A stretch of 64,000 bases of DNA from Bosea sp. F3-2 (GCF_008253865.1 NZ_CP042331.1:3878001-3942000); one strand, 5' to 3'. Counted from the stretch's first letter, positions 17,238 to 26,256 are shown. Notes: generated by a model not told the origin, from the sequence alone. Made by a program: numbers and translations.

Positions 17238-18053
17238 ATGGGTATCGCGATCGTCCTGGCTCTGGTCGTCATCGGCTCGGTGGTTTTCCACTTCCTGAGT
17301 CCGTGGTGGTGGACACCGATCGCCTCCAACTGGGGCTATATCGACGACACCATCATCATCACGTTCTGGATCACCGGCTTCGTCTTCACGGCGGTCGTGC
17401 TGTTCATGGCCTATTGCGTCTTCCGGTTCCGCCACCGCGAGGGCAGCCGCGCCGCCTATGAGCCGGAAAACAAGCGGCTGGAATGGTGGCTCGCAATCGG
17501 CACGGGGATCGGCGTCGCGGCCATGCTCGCACCCGGGCTCGTCGTCTGGCACCGCTTCGTCACGGTGCCGAAGGACGCGACCGTCGTCGAGGTCATCGGC
17601 CAGCAATGGCAATGGGCCTATCGGCTGCCCGGCGCGGACGGCAAGCTCGGCGCCGCCGATGTCGCCCAGATCACCCCGGAGAACCCGCTGGGTGTCGACC
17701 CGAAAGACCCGCACGGGCAGGACGACCTCGTGATTCAGGGGGACAACCTCCATCTCCAGCTCGGCAAGCCGGTGAAGATGCTGCTGCGCGCGGTCGATGT
17801 CGTGCACGATTTCTACGTGCCGGAGTTCCGCGCCAAGATGGACATGATCCCCGGCAGCGTCACCTATTACTGGTTCACGCCGACGCGGGCCGGCACCTTC
17901 GACGTGCTCTGCGCCGAGCTCTGCGGCACCGGCCACACCTTCATGCGCGGCAATGTCGTGGTCGAGCCGGAGAGCCAGTACCAGGCCTGGCTGCAGCAGC
18001 AGAAAACCTTCGCCCAACTCCAAGGGCCAACGAGGACGCAGGCGAAGAACTAG
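17238..18053 (+). CDS. coxB: cytochrome c oxidase subunit II (coxM-like)
   Basis: 271 residues. Two membrane helices (IAIVLALVVIGSVVFHFL, about 30-60 TIIITFWITGFVFTAVVLFM) precede a further hydrophobic stretch and a cupredoxin domain. CuA ligands are complete: His in VDVVHDFYVP, and Cys, Cys, His, Met in CAELCGTGHTFM. QWQWAYRLPG is the electron-entry aromatic patch. No fused cytochrome c domain is present. First gene of a five-gene operon in the order II, I, III-like, III, IV, like Bradyrhizobium coxMNOP, which encodes an alternative aa3-type oxidase. No haem or copper assembly genes accompany it. Confidence 0.93.
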   Translation: MGIAIVLALVVIGSVVFHFLSPWWWTPIASNWGYIDDTIIITFWITGFVFTAVVLFMAYCVFRFRHREGSRAAYEPENKRLEWWLAIGTGIGVAAMLAPGLVVWHRFVTVPKDATVVEVIGQQWQWAYRLPGADGKLGAADVAQITPENPLGVDPKDPHGQDDLVIQGDNLHLQLGKPVKMLLRAVDVVHDFYVPEFRAKMDMIPGSVTYYWFTPTRAGTFDVLCAELCGTGHTFMRGNVVVEPESQYQAWLQQQKTFAQLQGPTRTQAKN

Positions 18054-18118
18054 GGATGGAATAGCGGGGCGAGCCTCCGAACGGGGATTTCGTCCTGCGA
18101 AGCGTGGGAGACGACCCG

Positions 18119-19879
18119 ATGGTCGATGTCATGCACGGCGTCCCCGAACCGCTGCCGGCGGCAGAGATCGACGATGTCGAGCTCTATCACCCGCGGAGCT
18201 GGGTCACGAAATACGTCTTCTCTCAGGACGCCAAGATCATCGCCATTCAGTATTCGACCGTGGCGCTGGCGATCGGGCTGGTCGCGCTGGTCCTGTCATG
18301 GCTGATGCGGCTGCAGCTCGGCTTCCCCGGCGCGCTCCCCTTCATCGACCCGGATCGCTACTACCAGTTCATCACCATGCACGGGATGATTATGGTGGTC
18401 TATCTGCTGACCGCCTTGTTCCTTGGCGGCTTCGGCAACTACCTCATCCCGCTGATGCTCGGCGCGCGGGACATGGTGTTCCCCTATGTGAACATGCTGA
18501 GCTTCTGGATCTATTTCCTCGCCGTACTGGTGCTCCTCATCGGCTTCTTCCTGCCGGGCGGACCGACGGGGGCGGGGTGGACCCTCTACCCGCCGCAGGC
18601 GATCCTCGCCAACACGCCCGGCCAGCAATGGGGCATCATCGTGATGCTCGTCTCGCTGATCCTCTTCATCATCGGCTTCACCATGGGCGGGCTGAACTAT
18701 GTCGTGACTGTGCTGCAAGGGCGCGCCAGGGGCATGACGATGATGCGCATGCCCTTGACGATCTGGGGCATCTTCACGGCGACCGTCATGGCACTGCTCG
18801 CCTTTCCCGCGCTCTTCGTCGGCGCCGTGATGATGCTGCTCGACCGGCTGATCGGCACGAGCTTCTTCATGCCGGCCATCGTCGCGATGGGCGAGCAGCT
18901 CGCCTACAAGGGCGGCAGCCCGATCCTGTTCCAGCACCTGTTCTGGTTCTTCGGGCACCCCGAGGTCTACATCGTGGCGCTGCCGGCCTTCGGCATCGTC
19001 TCCGATCTGATCAGCACCCATGCGCGCAAGAACATCTTCGGTTACCGCATGATGGTGTGGGCGCTCATCGCGATCGGCGCGCTCAGCTTCGTCGTCTGGG
19101 CGCACCACATGTATGTCAGCGGCATGCACCCCGCCTTCGGGTTCTTCTTCGCCACCACGACGCTGATCATCGCCATCCCCACCGCGATCAAGGTCTATAA
19201 CTGGGTGCTGACGCTCTGGCGGGGAGACATCCACTTCACCGTGCCGATGCTGTTCGCGCTCGGCTTCATCGTCACCTTCGTGAATGGCGGGCTCACCGGC
19301 CTGTTCCTCGGCAATGTCGTCGTCGACGTGCCGCTCTCCGACACGATGTTCGTGGTGGCGCATTTCCACATGGTGATGGGCGTCGCGCCGATCCTCGTGA
19401 TCTTCGGCGCGATCTACCATTGGTATCCGAAGGTCACCGGGCGCATGCTCGACGATCGGCTCGGGAAGCTCCATTTCTGGATCACCTTCCTCGGGGCCTA
19501 TCTGATCTTCTTCCCGATGCACTACATCGGATTGATGGGTGTGCCGCGCCGCTATCACGAGATCGGCGCGATGACCTTCGTTCCGCCGTCGGCGGCGACG
19601 CTGAACGAATTCATCACCGTCGTCGCGCTGATTGTCGGCGCCACCCAGCTCGTCTTCGTGTTCAATCTGATCTGGAGCCTCAGCCGAGGCCGGCCGGCCG
19701 GCGGCAATCCCTGGCGCGCGACCACGCTGGAATGGCAGACGCCGCAGACGCCGCCCGCCCATGGCAACTGGGGCAAGACCCTGCCCGTGGTCTATCGCTG
19801 GGCCTATGACTACAGCGTGCCCGGTGCGGCCGAGGATTTCCTGCCGCAGAACCAGCCGCCGGATCCGCGGACCACCTGA
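18119..19879 (+). CDS. ctaD: cytochrome c oxidase subunit I (coxN-like)
   Basis: 586 residues. The ATG at 18119 has GGAG eight bases upstream; a GTG at 18104 is in frame but would overlap that site. About twelve membrane helices. Haem and copper ligands are visible: HGMIMVVY (low-spin haem), GHPEVY (CuB His plus the cross-linked Tyr and the A-family Glu), WAHHMYVSG (CuB His pair) and VAHFHMVMG (haem a3 and a His). D-channel residues appear in GNYLIPLMLGARD, and the K-channel Lys in PTAIKVYN. It is therefore an A-family proton-pumping haem-copper oxidase. It differs from the housekeeping ctaD family in the N-terminal extension and in operon context. Confidence 0.95.
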   Translation: MVDVMHGVPEPLPAAEIDDVELYHPRSWVTKYVFSQDAKIIAIQYSTVALAIGLVALVLSWLMRLQLGFPGALPFIDPDRYYQFITMHGMIMVVYLLTALFLGGFGNYLIPLMLGARDMVFPYVNMLSFWIYFLAVLVLLIGFFLPGGPTGAGWTLYPPQAILANTPGQQWGIIVMLVSLILFIIGFTMGGLNYVVTVLQGRARGMTMMRMPLTIWGIFTATVMALLAFPALFVGAVMMLLDRLIGTSFFMPAIVAMGEQLAYKGGSPILFQHLFWFFGHPEVYIVALPAFGIVSDLISTHARKNIFGYRMMVWALIAIGALSFVVWAHHMYVSGMHPAFGFFFATTTLIIAIPTAIKVYNWVLTLWRGDIHFTVPMLFALGFIVTFVNGGLTGLFLGNVVVDVPLSDTMFVVAHFHMVMGVAPILVIFGAIYHWYPKVTGRMLDDRLGKLHFWITFLGAYLIFFPMHYIGLMGVPRRYHEIGAMTFVPPSAATLNEFITVVALIVGATQLVFVFNLIWSLSRGRPAGGNPWRATTLEWQTPQTPPAHGNWGKTLPVVYRWAYDYSVPGAAEDFLPQNQPPDPRTT

Positions 19880-19891
19880 GGAGATGCCGCC

Positions 19892-20608
19892 ATGGCCGTG
19901 GTCCTCAGCTTCATCGTCATCGTGGCAGCCTTCGCCGGCTGGTGGCTCTCGCGCCAACGCCTGACCGCAAAGCCCTGGCTCGAAGTCGGCGTGATCGGCG
20001 ACGTCGCCGAGCCGACCTCGCCCACAACGGCGAAGCTCGGCCTCGGCACCTTCCTCGTCGTCGCCAGCTCGCTCTTCGCGCTTCTGATCAGCGCCTATTC
20101 GATGCGCATGAGCATGGCGGATTGGCGGGTGCTGCCGATGCCGGCCGTGCTCTGGTTCAGCACCGGGCTGCTGATCCTGGCGAGCATTGCCCTGCATATG
20201 GCGGTGATCGCCGCGCGTTGCGACGAAAGCGGCGCGCTGCGCTCCAGCCTTCTCGCCGCCGGCGTCTGCTCGCTCGCCTTCCTCTCCGCTCAGGCGCTGG
20301 CATGGCGCGAGCTTGCCGTCTCCGGCTATTTCACCGCGGCCAATCCCGCCAGCGCCTTCTTCTACCTGGTCACGGCCATTCACGGCGCCCATCTGCTCGG
20401 CGGGCTCGTCGCGCTTGGCCGAACCTCTGCCAGAGCGTTCGCTGCACCGAGGGACCTCGCTCCGAAGGTCCCGCGCGAGCTCACCCTCAGCGTCGAGCTC
20501 TGCGCCATCTACTGGCATTTCCTGCTGCTGGTCTGGCTGGTCCTGTTCAGCCTGCTGATGCGCTGGACGGACGACCTGATCGAGATCTGCCGGGGATTGC
20601 TGAGCTAG
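19892..20608 (+). CDS. cytochrome c oxidase subunit III-like protein (coxO-like)
   Basis: 238-residue membrane protein. One N-terminal helix (VVLSFIVIVAAFAGWWL) plus a five-helix subunit III core: KLGLGTFLVVASSLFALLIS, then helices up to YFLVTAIHGAHLLGGLVAL and ELCAIYWHFLLLVWLVLFSLL. The IHGAHLLGG and YWHFLLLVWL segments are the subunit III hallmarks. It lies 12 bases after subunit I and 22 before a second subunit III gene. Two consecutive subunit III homologues are known from Bradyrhizobium coxMNOP. It probably stabilises the oxidase and its proton uptake. Confidence 0.88.
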   Translation: MAVVLSFIVIVAAFAGWWLSRQRLTAKPWLEVGVIGDVAEPTSPTTAKLGLGTFLVVASSLFALLISAYSMRMSMADWRVLPMPAVLWFSTGLLILASIALHMAVIAARCDESGALRSSLLAAGVCSLAFLSAQALAWRELAVSGYFTAANPASAFFYLVTAIHGAHLLGGLVALGRTSARAFAAPRDLAPKVPRELTLSVELCAIYWHFLLLVWLVLFSLLMRWTDDLIEICRGLLS

Positions 20609-20630
20609 CACTCCCGACGAGGAGGGGCCT

Positions 20631-21353
20631 ATGAATGAGATTGCGCCGACTGCCGTGACTGCAGACATCGCCCGCCCCGCCGGCTGGCGCGGGATCGTGG
20701 CCGATTGGTCGTCCGATCAGCAGGCCTTCAAGAATGTCTCCTGGGGGAAGGCCATGATGTGGATCTTCCTCCTCAGCGACACCTTCATCTTCGGCACCTT
20801 CCTGATTTCCTACATGACGGTCAGGGCGTCGACGGTGGTGCCCTGGCCCAATCCGAGCGAGGTCTTCGCGCTCGAGATTGGCGGCCACCACCTCCCGTTG
20901 ATCCTGATCGCGATCATGACCTTCGTCCTAATCAGCAGCAGCGGCACGATGGCGATGGCGGTCAATTTCGGCTATCGGCGCGACCGCAGGAAAACGGCGC
21001 TCCTGATGCTCGCGACCGCCGTGCTCGGCGCGACCTTCGTCGGCATGCAGGCCTTCGAATGGTCGAAGCTGATCGCGGAGGGCGTCCGCCCATGGGGGAA
21101 CCCCTGGGGTGCAGAGCAGTTCGGCTCCAGCTTCTTCATGATCACCGGCTTCCACGGCACGCATGTCACGATCGGCGTGATCTTCCTGATCATCATCGCT
21201 CGCAAGGTCTGGCGCGGTGATTTCGACCAGGGGCGGCGCGGCTTCTTCACGAGCCGAAAGGGGCGCTACGAGATCGTCGAGATCACCGGCCTCTACTGGC
21301 ACTTCGTCGATCTCGTCTGGGTTTTCATCTTCGCGCTGTTCTATCTCTGGTGA
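20631..21353 (+). CDS. cytochrome c oxidase subunit III (coxP-like)
   Basis: 240 residues, more canonical than the preceding paralogue. KAMMWIFLLSDTFIFGTFLISY is the first core helix. QAFEWSKLI and FFMITGFHGTHVTIGVIFL carry the conserved Glu and His pair, and ITGLYWHFVDLVWVFIFALFY closes the fold. A Shine-Dalgarno (GAGGAGGGG) precedes the ATG. Part of the oxidase operon. Confidence 0.93.
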   Translation: MNEIAPTAVTADIARPAGWRGIVADWSSDQQAFKNVSWGKAMMWIFLLSDTFIFGTFLISYMTVRASTVVPWPNPSEVFALEIGGHHLPLILIAIMTFVLISSSGTMAMAVNFGYRRDRRKTALLMLATAVLGATFVGMQAFEWSKLIAEGVRPWGNPWGAEQFGSSFFMITGFHGTHVTIGVIFLIIIARKVWRGDFDQGRRGFFTSRKGRYEIVEITGLYWHFVDLVWVFIFALFYLW

Positions 21354-21362
21354 GGTGACGAC

Positions 21363-21698
21363 ATGGCACAGCCAGCCGCTCATAACGATGCGCAACAGCA
21401 CCCGATCAAGCTCTACCTCGTGGTCTGGGTCTGGCTGTTCATCCTCAGCACCTGCTCCTATCTGGTCGATTATTTCGGCCTGGTCGGCTACCTGCGCTGG
21501 TCGCTGATCCTGCTCTTCATGATGTTGAAAGCGGGCTTGATCGTCGCAGTCTTCATGCATATGGCCTGGGAGCGGCTGGCGTTGACCTATGCGATCCTCA
21601 CCCCGCCGCTGGCGCTCATCGTCTTCGTCGGGATCATGGTCTTCGAGTCGCACTACACGCTCTTCAGCCGGCTGACGTTCTTCGCGGCTGGCTCATGA
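21363..21698 (+). CDS. cytochrome c oxidase subunit IV family protein
   Basis: 111 residues with three membrane helices (LYLVVWVWLFILSTCSYLV, LRWSLILLFMMLKAGLIVAVFMHM, LTYAILTPPLALIVFVGIMV). The LKAGLIVAVFMHMAWE segment is the bacterial subunit IV (COX4_pro/CyoD-like) signature. Nine bases separate it from subunit III, and it is the last gene of the operon. The role is accessory, in assembly or stability of the oxidase. Confidence 0.88.
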   Translation: MAQPAAHNDAQQHPIKLYLVVWVWLFILSTCSYLVDYFGLVGYLRWSLILLFMMLKAGLIVAVFMHMAWERLALTYAILTPPLALIVFVGIMVFESHYTLFSRLTFFAAGS

Positions 21699-21956
21699 GG
21701 CGACAATTTCCGCATCCGGCTTGAGGAAATCTAGATTTACCCGCAATAACTTGCGCGCCCCCGTCGCCCTCGAATTGCGACCGCAATTCCTATCGGCACG
21801 CCCGCGCCACTCCGGTCAGCACGATCGCAATCCGCGCGAAGCAACGGCTTGGTAGCCTCCGAAGCACCGGTCATGAGGGTGCAGAAACCGCTGGAGAGCT
21901 TGCGCGGAGTCGCCCGCAACAATGGGACCTTCTACGGCGAGCGTGCGCGCCCTCGT

Positions 21957-22730
21957 TCAGTAAGTCGCTCGGGCACCCGACAGGTCGAAGATGCCGCCGG
22001 TCGAAAAGGAGCATTCGTCCGAGGCGAGCCAGAGCACCATCCGCGCGACCTCCTCCACCTCGACGAAGCGGCCCATCGGGATACGGGAGAGGATGTCGGC
22101 ACGGCGCTCCGCCGAGATCTCCCGAGCCATCGCTGTCTCGGCCGCGGCCGGGGTGACGGCGGTGACGATCACGCCGTCTCGCGCCGTCTCCTTGGCCGCG
22201 CTCTTGGTCAGGGCGATGACGCCTGCCTTGGAGGCCGAATAGGCGGCGGCCAGCGCCATGCCTTCCTTCCCCTGAATCGAGGCGATGTTGACGACATGGC
22301 CACGCAGCGGATGGCCACCGATGCCGGCACGCGGGTCTTGCGTCCGCATACGGCCAATGAGCGCGCGACTGACGAGATAGGTGCCGAACAGATTGACCCG
22401 GAGCACCGCTTCGAAATTCTGCGGGTCCGTCTCCCAGATCGGCTTCACCTCGCCGAGGATGCCGGCATTATTGACGAGAATGTCGATGCGACCATGCGCG
22501 ACGAGGGCGGCTGAAGCGGCGGCATCGACCATGGTGGCATCAGTGATGTCGACCTGCCTTGCTCCAACGCCGAGTTCGGCAGCCACCGCCTGCAGCCTCT
22601 TCGGATCGGCGTCCCAGAGCTCAACGGCTGCGCCGGCATTCCGCAGCGCCTCTGCGATGCCGCGGCCGAGCCCGCCCCCGCCGCCGGTGACGATGGCCGT
22701 GCGGCCGGCGAGATTGTAGCGGGCATCCAT
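21957..22730 (-). CDS. SDR-family NAD(P)-dependent oxidoreductase
   Basis: 257-residue classical short-chain dehydrogenase. The cofactor loop is TGGGGGLGRGIAE, followed by NNAG (ILVNNAGILG), catalytic Ser in VVNIASIQG, and YxxxK in AAYSASKAG. Asp in ELWDADPKRL at the end of beta-2 favours NAD over NADP. The ATG overlaps the stop of the upstream gene by one base (TGATG), so translation is coupled. Substrate unknown; context links it to the IclR regulator and ABC transporter across the divergent promoter. Confidence 0.93.
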   Translation of the reverse strand: MDARYNLAGRTAIVTGGGGGLGRGIAEALRNAGAAVELWDADPKRLQAVAAELGVGARQVDITDATMVDAAASAALVAHGRIDILVNNAGILGEVKPIWETDPQNFEAVLRVNLFGTYLVSRALIGRMRTQDPRAGIGGHPLRGHVVNIASIQGKEGMALAAAYSASKAGVIALTKSAAKETARDGVIVTAVTPAAAETAMAREISAERRADILSRIPMGRFVEVEEVARMVLWLASDECSFSTGGIFDLSGARATY

Positions 22731-23428
22731 CAGCCCGCGCTCCAGGCGGTCTTGGTTCGGGTGATCTGATGGCGATAAAGGCCGAGCGAATAAGGCCCCT
22801 CACCGCCGATCGCGTCGAGCGCACCGCGCGACAATTCCTGCTTCGCCAGCGCGACGAAATCAGCCTCATCACCCCAACTTTCGAGCAGCAGCACCCAGCG
22901 CGGCACGGCATTGGCGACGCCACGCGCCTTCTGCTCGGCGGTGGCGACGCCGCTCGCCTCGGCATCGGCGACGAGGAGATGAACGCCGGCGACACCGGGC
23001 TTGTCCAGCAGACCCGGAATGAATAGGCGTGTGAGAGCGGCGCGATGAGCCTGCTCCTGCCCTTCCGGCACGTTGTAGCGCAACGTCGCGATCAGCCCTC
23101 CCTGGGCGGGGCCGACGCTGTGGCTGACTCGGCAGATCGAGCGCGCGACAGAACGGAAATGCTTCACCGCCTGTAGCGTCCAGGGCGTCGGCGCATTGAC
23201 GCGCGCCGCATAGTCCTGCCCCTTCAGCGTCTCGACGCTGAGCGCCTCATAGAGGTTGAAGAACTCCAGGTCGGCCTCAATCGCGACATAGCGGCGCCCG
23301 CGCATGAAGCCGGGAATCCCGACTCGTTCCGGCATATGCTCCTCGCCGTGCCAGGCGTAGAACTCCGCGCGCCCTTCCGGCGCGATGTCGTGCCAGATCG
23401 CAACCGCCCCCTCACCCGCCAGACTCAT
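22730..23428 (-). CDS. hypothetical protein with two ferredoxin-like (dimeric alpha-beta barrel) repeats
   Basis: 232 residues, cytosolic. The N-terminal half carries AIWHDIAPEGRAEFYAWHGEEHMPERVGI. The W-HDI, E-FYAWH-EEH pattern is seen in EthD/DABB-type domains, followed by GFMRGRRYVAI and EFFNLYEA. The second half (GLIATLRYNVPEGQEQAH through RWVLLLESWGDE) looks like a repeat of the same fold. Such proteins appear beside catabolic enzymes, either as small enzymes or as accessory factors. It is first in a two-gene operon with the SDR. The specific function is not known to me. Confidence 0.75.
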   Translation of the reverse strand: MSLAGEGAVAIWHDIAPEGRAEFYAWHGEEHMPERVGIPGFMRGRRYVAIEADLEFFNLYEALSVETLKGQDYAARVNAPTPWTLQAVKHFRSVARSICRVSHSVGPAQGGLIATLRYNVPEGQEQAHRAALTRLFIPGLLDKPGVAGVHLLVADAEASGVATAEQKARGVANAVPRWVLLLESWGDEADFVALAKQELSRGALDAIGGEGPYSLGLYRHQITRTKTAWSAG

Positions 23429-23485
23429 GCACCCTCCCGGCCTCGCTCGCGAGGTGCGTTGACTCGGCCTCGCTCCGCCCTTATA

Positions 23486-23519
23486 CGGAAACGAATTCCG
23501 AATTGGAAATCATTTCCAA
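23486..23519. promoter_or_regulatory. IclR-type operator in the divergent promoter
   Basis: TTGGAAATCATTTCCAA (23503-23519) is a perfect palindrome with 8-bp arms. It contains TGGAAATNATTTCCA, which I recall as the IclR recognition consensus of E. coli. A second inverted repeat, CGGAA-N5-TTCCG, lies at 23486-23500. The sites sit between the oxidoreductase operon (start 23428) and the IclR gene (start 23542), well placed to control both. Confidence 0.75.
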
Positions 23520-23541
23520 AAATATTTCAAAGGGAGGACAG

Positions 23542-24390
23542 GTGACGATCGCAGCCGTCGAGCGCGCGTTGAAGCTGATGGAGGCGCTGGCCGGAGAGCC
23601 GGACGGCGTCGATCTCAGCCTGCTCGCCGAGCGGCTCGACCTGCCATTCAGCGCGACGCACCGCCTGCTGGCGACGCTGGCCGAACGGGGTTTCGTCACG
23701 CAGGATCCTCATTCCGGCGCCTACGGCCTGACGCTCAAGCTCTCCCAGCTCGCCTTCCGCGACCTCGACAGCCGCGGCCTGCCAGATGCGGGGCAGATCG
23801 TGCTCGACAGGCTCGCGGCGGCAACGCGAGAATATTGCAGGCTCGCGGTGGTCGAGGGCGACGATCTCGTCTGGATCGCCCGCGCGCAGGGCGCGACGGC
23901 CGGGCTGCGCTACGAGCCGCCCATGGGCGCCGGCCCCGTCCTGCATGCGACCGCAACCGGCAAGGCCTGGCTCGCCTCGCTGCCGGAGACGGAAGCGCTG
24001 CGCATCGTCTTCGCTCGCGGCTTCGAGGCCGAGAACCGCGTCGGACCGAACGCGCTCACGGATGTCGACACCCTTCGCGCCCATCTCGGCGAAACCCGCC
24101 GGCGCGGCTTCGCCGAGGCCGTGGAGGAAGGCGAGATCGGTATCGTCGCCATGGCGACGACCTTCCGCGCCGGTCTGGACCCTGCCGCGCCCGTCGCCGG
24201 AACATTGAGCGTCGCCGGCCCGCTGCCCCGCATGCTCGCGGAGCGCCGCCCGGCCATTGCGGAGGCGCTGCGGCGCGCCGCCATCGAGATGGCCGAGATC
24301 TGGCCGCTGCGCCGGCGGCAGATCCAGCCGTCGAAAGCCGCGCCGCCGACGCCAGCCGGCGAAATCCAGGAAGCAGGAGCATCGGCATGA
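23542..24390 (+). CDS. IclR-family transcriptional regulator
   Basis: 282 residues from GTG 23542, chosen because AGGGAGG sits at the right spacing; an in-frame TTG at 23503 falls inside the operator. The N-terminal winged helix (AAVERALKLMEALAGEPDGV, LPFSATHRLLATLAERGFV) is followed by an IclR effector domain (LVWIARAQGATAGLRYE, HATATGKAWLASLPE, GFAEAVEEGEIGIVAMA, GTLSVAGPLPRM). These regulators sense aromatic or small organic acids. Its stop overlaps the permease ATG (ATGA), so it is in one operon with the transporter and probably autoregulated. Confidence 0.95.
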   Translation: MTIAAVERALKLMEALAGEPDGVDLSLLAERLDLPFSATHRLLATLAERGFVTQDPHSGAYGLTLKLSQLAFRDLDSRGLPDAGQIVLDRLAAATREYCRLAVVEGDDLVWIARAQGATAGLRYEPPMGAGPVLHATATGKAWLASLPETEALRIVFARGFEAENRVGPNALTDVDTLRAHLGETRRRGFAEAVEEGEIGIVAMATTFRAGLDPAAPVAGTLSVAGPLPRMLAERRPAIAEALRRAAIEMAEIWPLRRRQIQPSKAAPPTPAGEIQEAGASA

Positions 24391-25199
24391 GCGACGGTGC
24401 CACCACGCCGATTCTGCCGGCAGCCGCGACGGAACAGGGCAGGTTGCGCGACTGGGGCTCCGCCATCGCCTGGCCGCTGATGAGCTTCACCGTGCTGCTC
24501 GCGGCCTGGGAGTGGCTGGTGCCACTCGCGCACATTCCCGAATACATTCTGCCGGTGCCGAGCGCCTTCTTCGAGCGGCTCTGGACCGACCGCGCGCTCA
24601 TCGCCCAGCACACGCTGGTCACCGCCAACGAGATCGTGCTCGGCTTCCTGATGGCGGCGGCGATCTCGATCCCGCTCGGCTACATCATCGTCTCGGTGAA
24701 GATCCTGGAGAAGGCGATCTATCCGGTCATCGTCTTCTTCCAGCTCGTGCCGAAGATCGCGATCGCGCCGCTCTTCGTCGTCTGGTTCGGTTTCGGCCTG
24801 TTCCCGAAGGTGCTGCTCACCTTCCTGCTCTGCTTCTTTCCGACGCTGGTCGCGAGCATGACCGGCTTCCGCGCACTCGACGAGCGCGTGCTCTATCTCA
24901 CCCGCTCGATGGGGGCCTCGGCCTGGCAGACCTTCCGCTATGTGCGGGTGCCGGCCGCGCTGACCTACATCTTCTCGGGGCTGAAGGTCTCCGCTGTCTT
25001 CGCCGCGACGGGCGCCATCGTCGGCGAGTTCGTCGGCGCCAATGCGGGGCTCGGCTATCTGCTGCTGCGCGGCACGAGCTTTCTCGACATGCCTCTAATT
25101 TTCGCCTGCCTCGTCGCGCTGAGCGTCGTCGGCATCCTGTTCAGCTACATCGTCGACGGCCTCGAGGTTCTGCTGATGCCGTGGCAACGCAAAGGCTAA
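24387..25199 (+). CDS. ABC transporter permease (SsuC/TauC/ThiX type)
   Basis: 270 residues. About six membrane helices (WPLMSFTVLLAAWEWLVPLA, EIVLGFLMAAAISIPLGYIIV, IYPVIVFFQLVPKIAIAPLFVVWFG). The EAA loop is in YLTRSMGASAWQTFRYVRVPAA. IPEYILPVPSAFFERLW is typical of the nitrate/taurine/sulfonate/pyrimidine-precursor permease family. Overlaps the IclR gene by four bases. Partner genes are the binding protein at 25250 and the ATPase at 26383. Confidence 0.93.
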   Translation: MSDGATTPILPAAATEQGRLRDWGSAIAWPLMSFTVLLAAWEWLVPLAHIPEYILPVPSAFFERLWTDRALIAQHTLVTANEIVLGFLMAAAISIPLGYIIVSVKILEKAIYPVIVFFQLVPKIAIAPLFVVWFGFGLFPKVLLTFLLCFFPTLVASMTGFRALDERVLYLTRSMGASAWQTFRYVRVPAALTYIFSGLKVSAVFAATGAIVGEFVGANAGLGYLLLRGTSFLDMPLIFACLVALSVVGILFSYIVDGLEVLLMPWQRKG

Positions 25200-25249
25200 C
25201 CGATCACTGCACAAAAAGCCGGATGAACCGGTTCAAGGGAGGATTTCAG

Positions 25250-26242
25250 ATGAACAGACGCATGCTGATCACCGCCGCCGCGGCCCTTGCCCTCAGCGCC
25301 TCCGGCGCACTGGCGCAGGGCGCCGGCAAACCGATGAAGATCACGCTCAACTTCCTCGCCGCCGCCCCCAATGCCGGCTTCATGCTGGCCAAGCAGATGG
25401 GGCTCTACGAGAAGGCGGGGATCAACCTGACCATCGAGGAAGGCAAGGGCTCCGGCACCACCGCCCAGATGGTCGCGACCGGCCAGACCGATATCGGCTT
25501 CGCCGATGCTCCGGCCGCCATGCAACTGCGCACCAAGGGCGCGCCGGTGAAGATCATCGCGCCGGTGCTACAGACCAACGGCTTCGCCATCATCGCGCTT
25601 GAAGAATCGGGCATCGCCTCGCCGAAGGACCTCGTCGGCAAGAAGGTCGCGGTGCAGCCCGGCACGGCGCAGACCACCCTGCTCGATGCCATCCTCTCCA
25701 GCAACCAGATCGACAAGAGCAAGGTCGACATCATCAACATCGATCCCGGTGCCTTCGTCGGCGCGCTGCTTGAGAAGAAGGTCGACGCCATCCTCGGCGG
25801 CGCCGACTTCCACTCGATCCAGATCCGCGAGCGCGGCTTCAAGGTGCGCGACCTGCTCTATCGCGATGTCGGCGTGCCGACGGTGGGGCTCTCGATCATC
25901 GCCCGCGACGACCGGATCAAGGCCGACGCCGAGCTTTACAGGAAGTTCGTCGAGGCGAGCCTGCAAGGCTGGGATGCGGCCCGCAAGAATCCCGATGCGG
26001 CAGCCGACGCGGTCGTCGCGCAATTCCCGTCGGTGAAGAAGGCGCAGGTGCTGTCGCAGTTCGAGGTGGTCAACAAGCTACTCTGCGCTCCAGGGGCGAC
26101 TGCCCTCGGCAAGGTTCCGGAAGCGAACTGGGCCAAGAGCTTCGAATTGCTGACGCAGTATCTCGGCCTGCCCAAGGACAAGCCGATCAGCGACTACTAC
26201 ACGACGGAACTGCTGCCCGCCTCGGCGCCGGCCTGCCCATAA
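25250..26242 (+). CDS. ABC transporter substrate-binding protein, NMT1/THI5-like
   Basis: 330 residues with signal peptide (MLITAAAALALSASGALAQG). The mature fold has KITLNFLAAAPNAGFMLAKQ, GLYEKAGINLTIEEGKGSGTT, QTDIGFADAPAAMQLR, and LVGKKVAVQPGTAQTTLLDA. This is the NMT1/SsuA family, whose ligands include sulfonates, hydroxymethylpyrimidine, riboflavin precursors and aromatic acids. AAGGGAGG precedes the ATG. Operon with IclR, permease and ATPase. Confidence 0.93.
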   Translation: MNRRMLITAAAALALSASGALAQGAGKPMKITLNFLAAAPNAGFMLAKQMGLYEKAGINLTIEEGKGSGTTAQMVATGQTDIGFADAPAAMQLRTKGAPVKIIAPVLQTNGFAIIALEESGIASPKDLVGKKVAVQPGTAQTTLLDAILSSNQIDKSKVDIINIDPGAFVGALLEKKVDAILGGADFHSIQIRERGFKVRDLLYRDVGVPTVGLSIIARDDRIKADAELYRKFVEASLQGWDAARKNPDAAADAVVAQFPSVKKAQVLSQFEVVNKLLCAPGATALGKVPEANWAKSFELLTQYLGLPKDKPISDYYTTELLPASAPACP

Positions 26243-26256
26243 GTCTCGGGGAGGCG

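Noticed and set aside
18296..20668. 790-codon open frame opposite cytochrome oxidase subunits I and III
   Set aside because: Antisense shadow of membrane-protein genes, extremely rich in His, Asp and Glu, no start signal and no motif.
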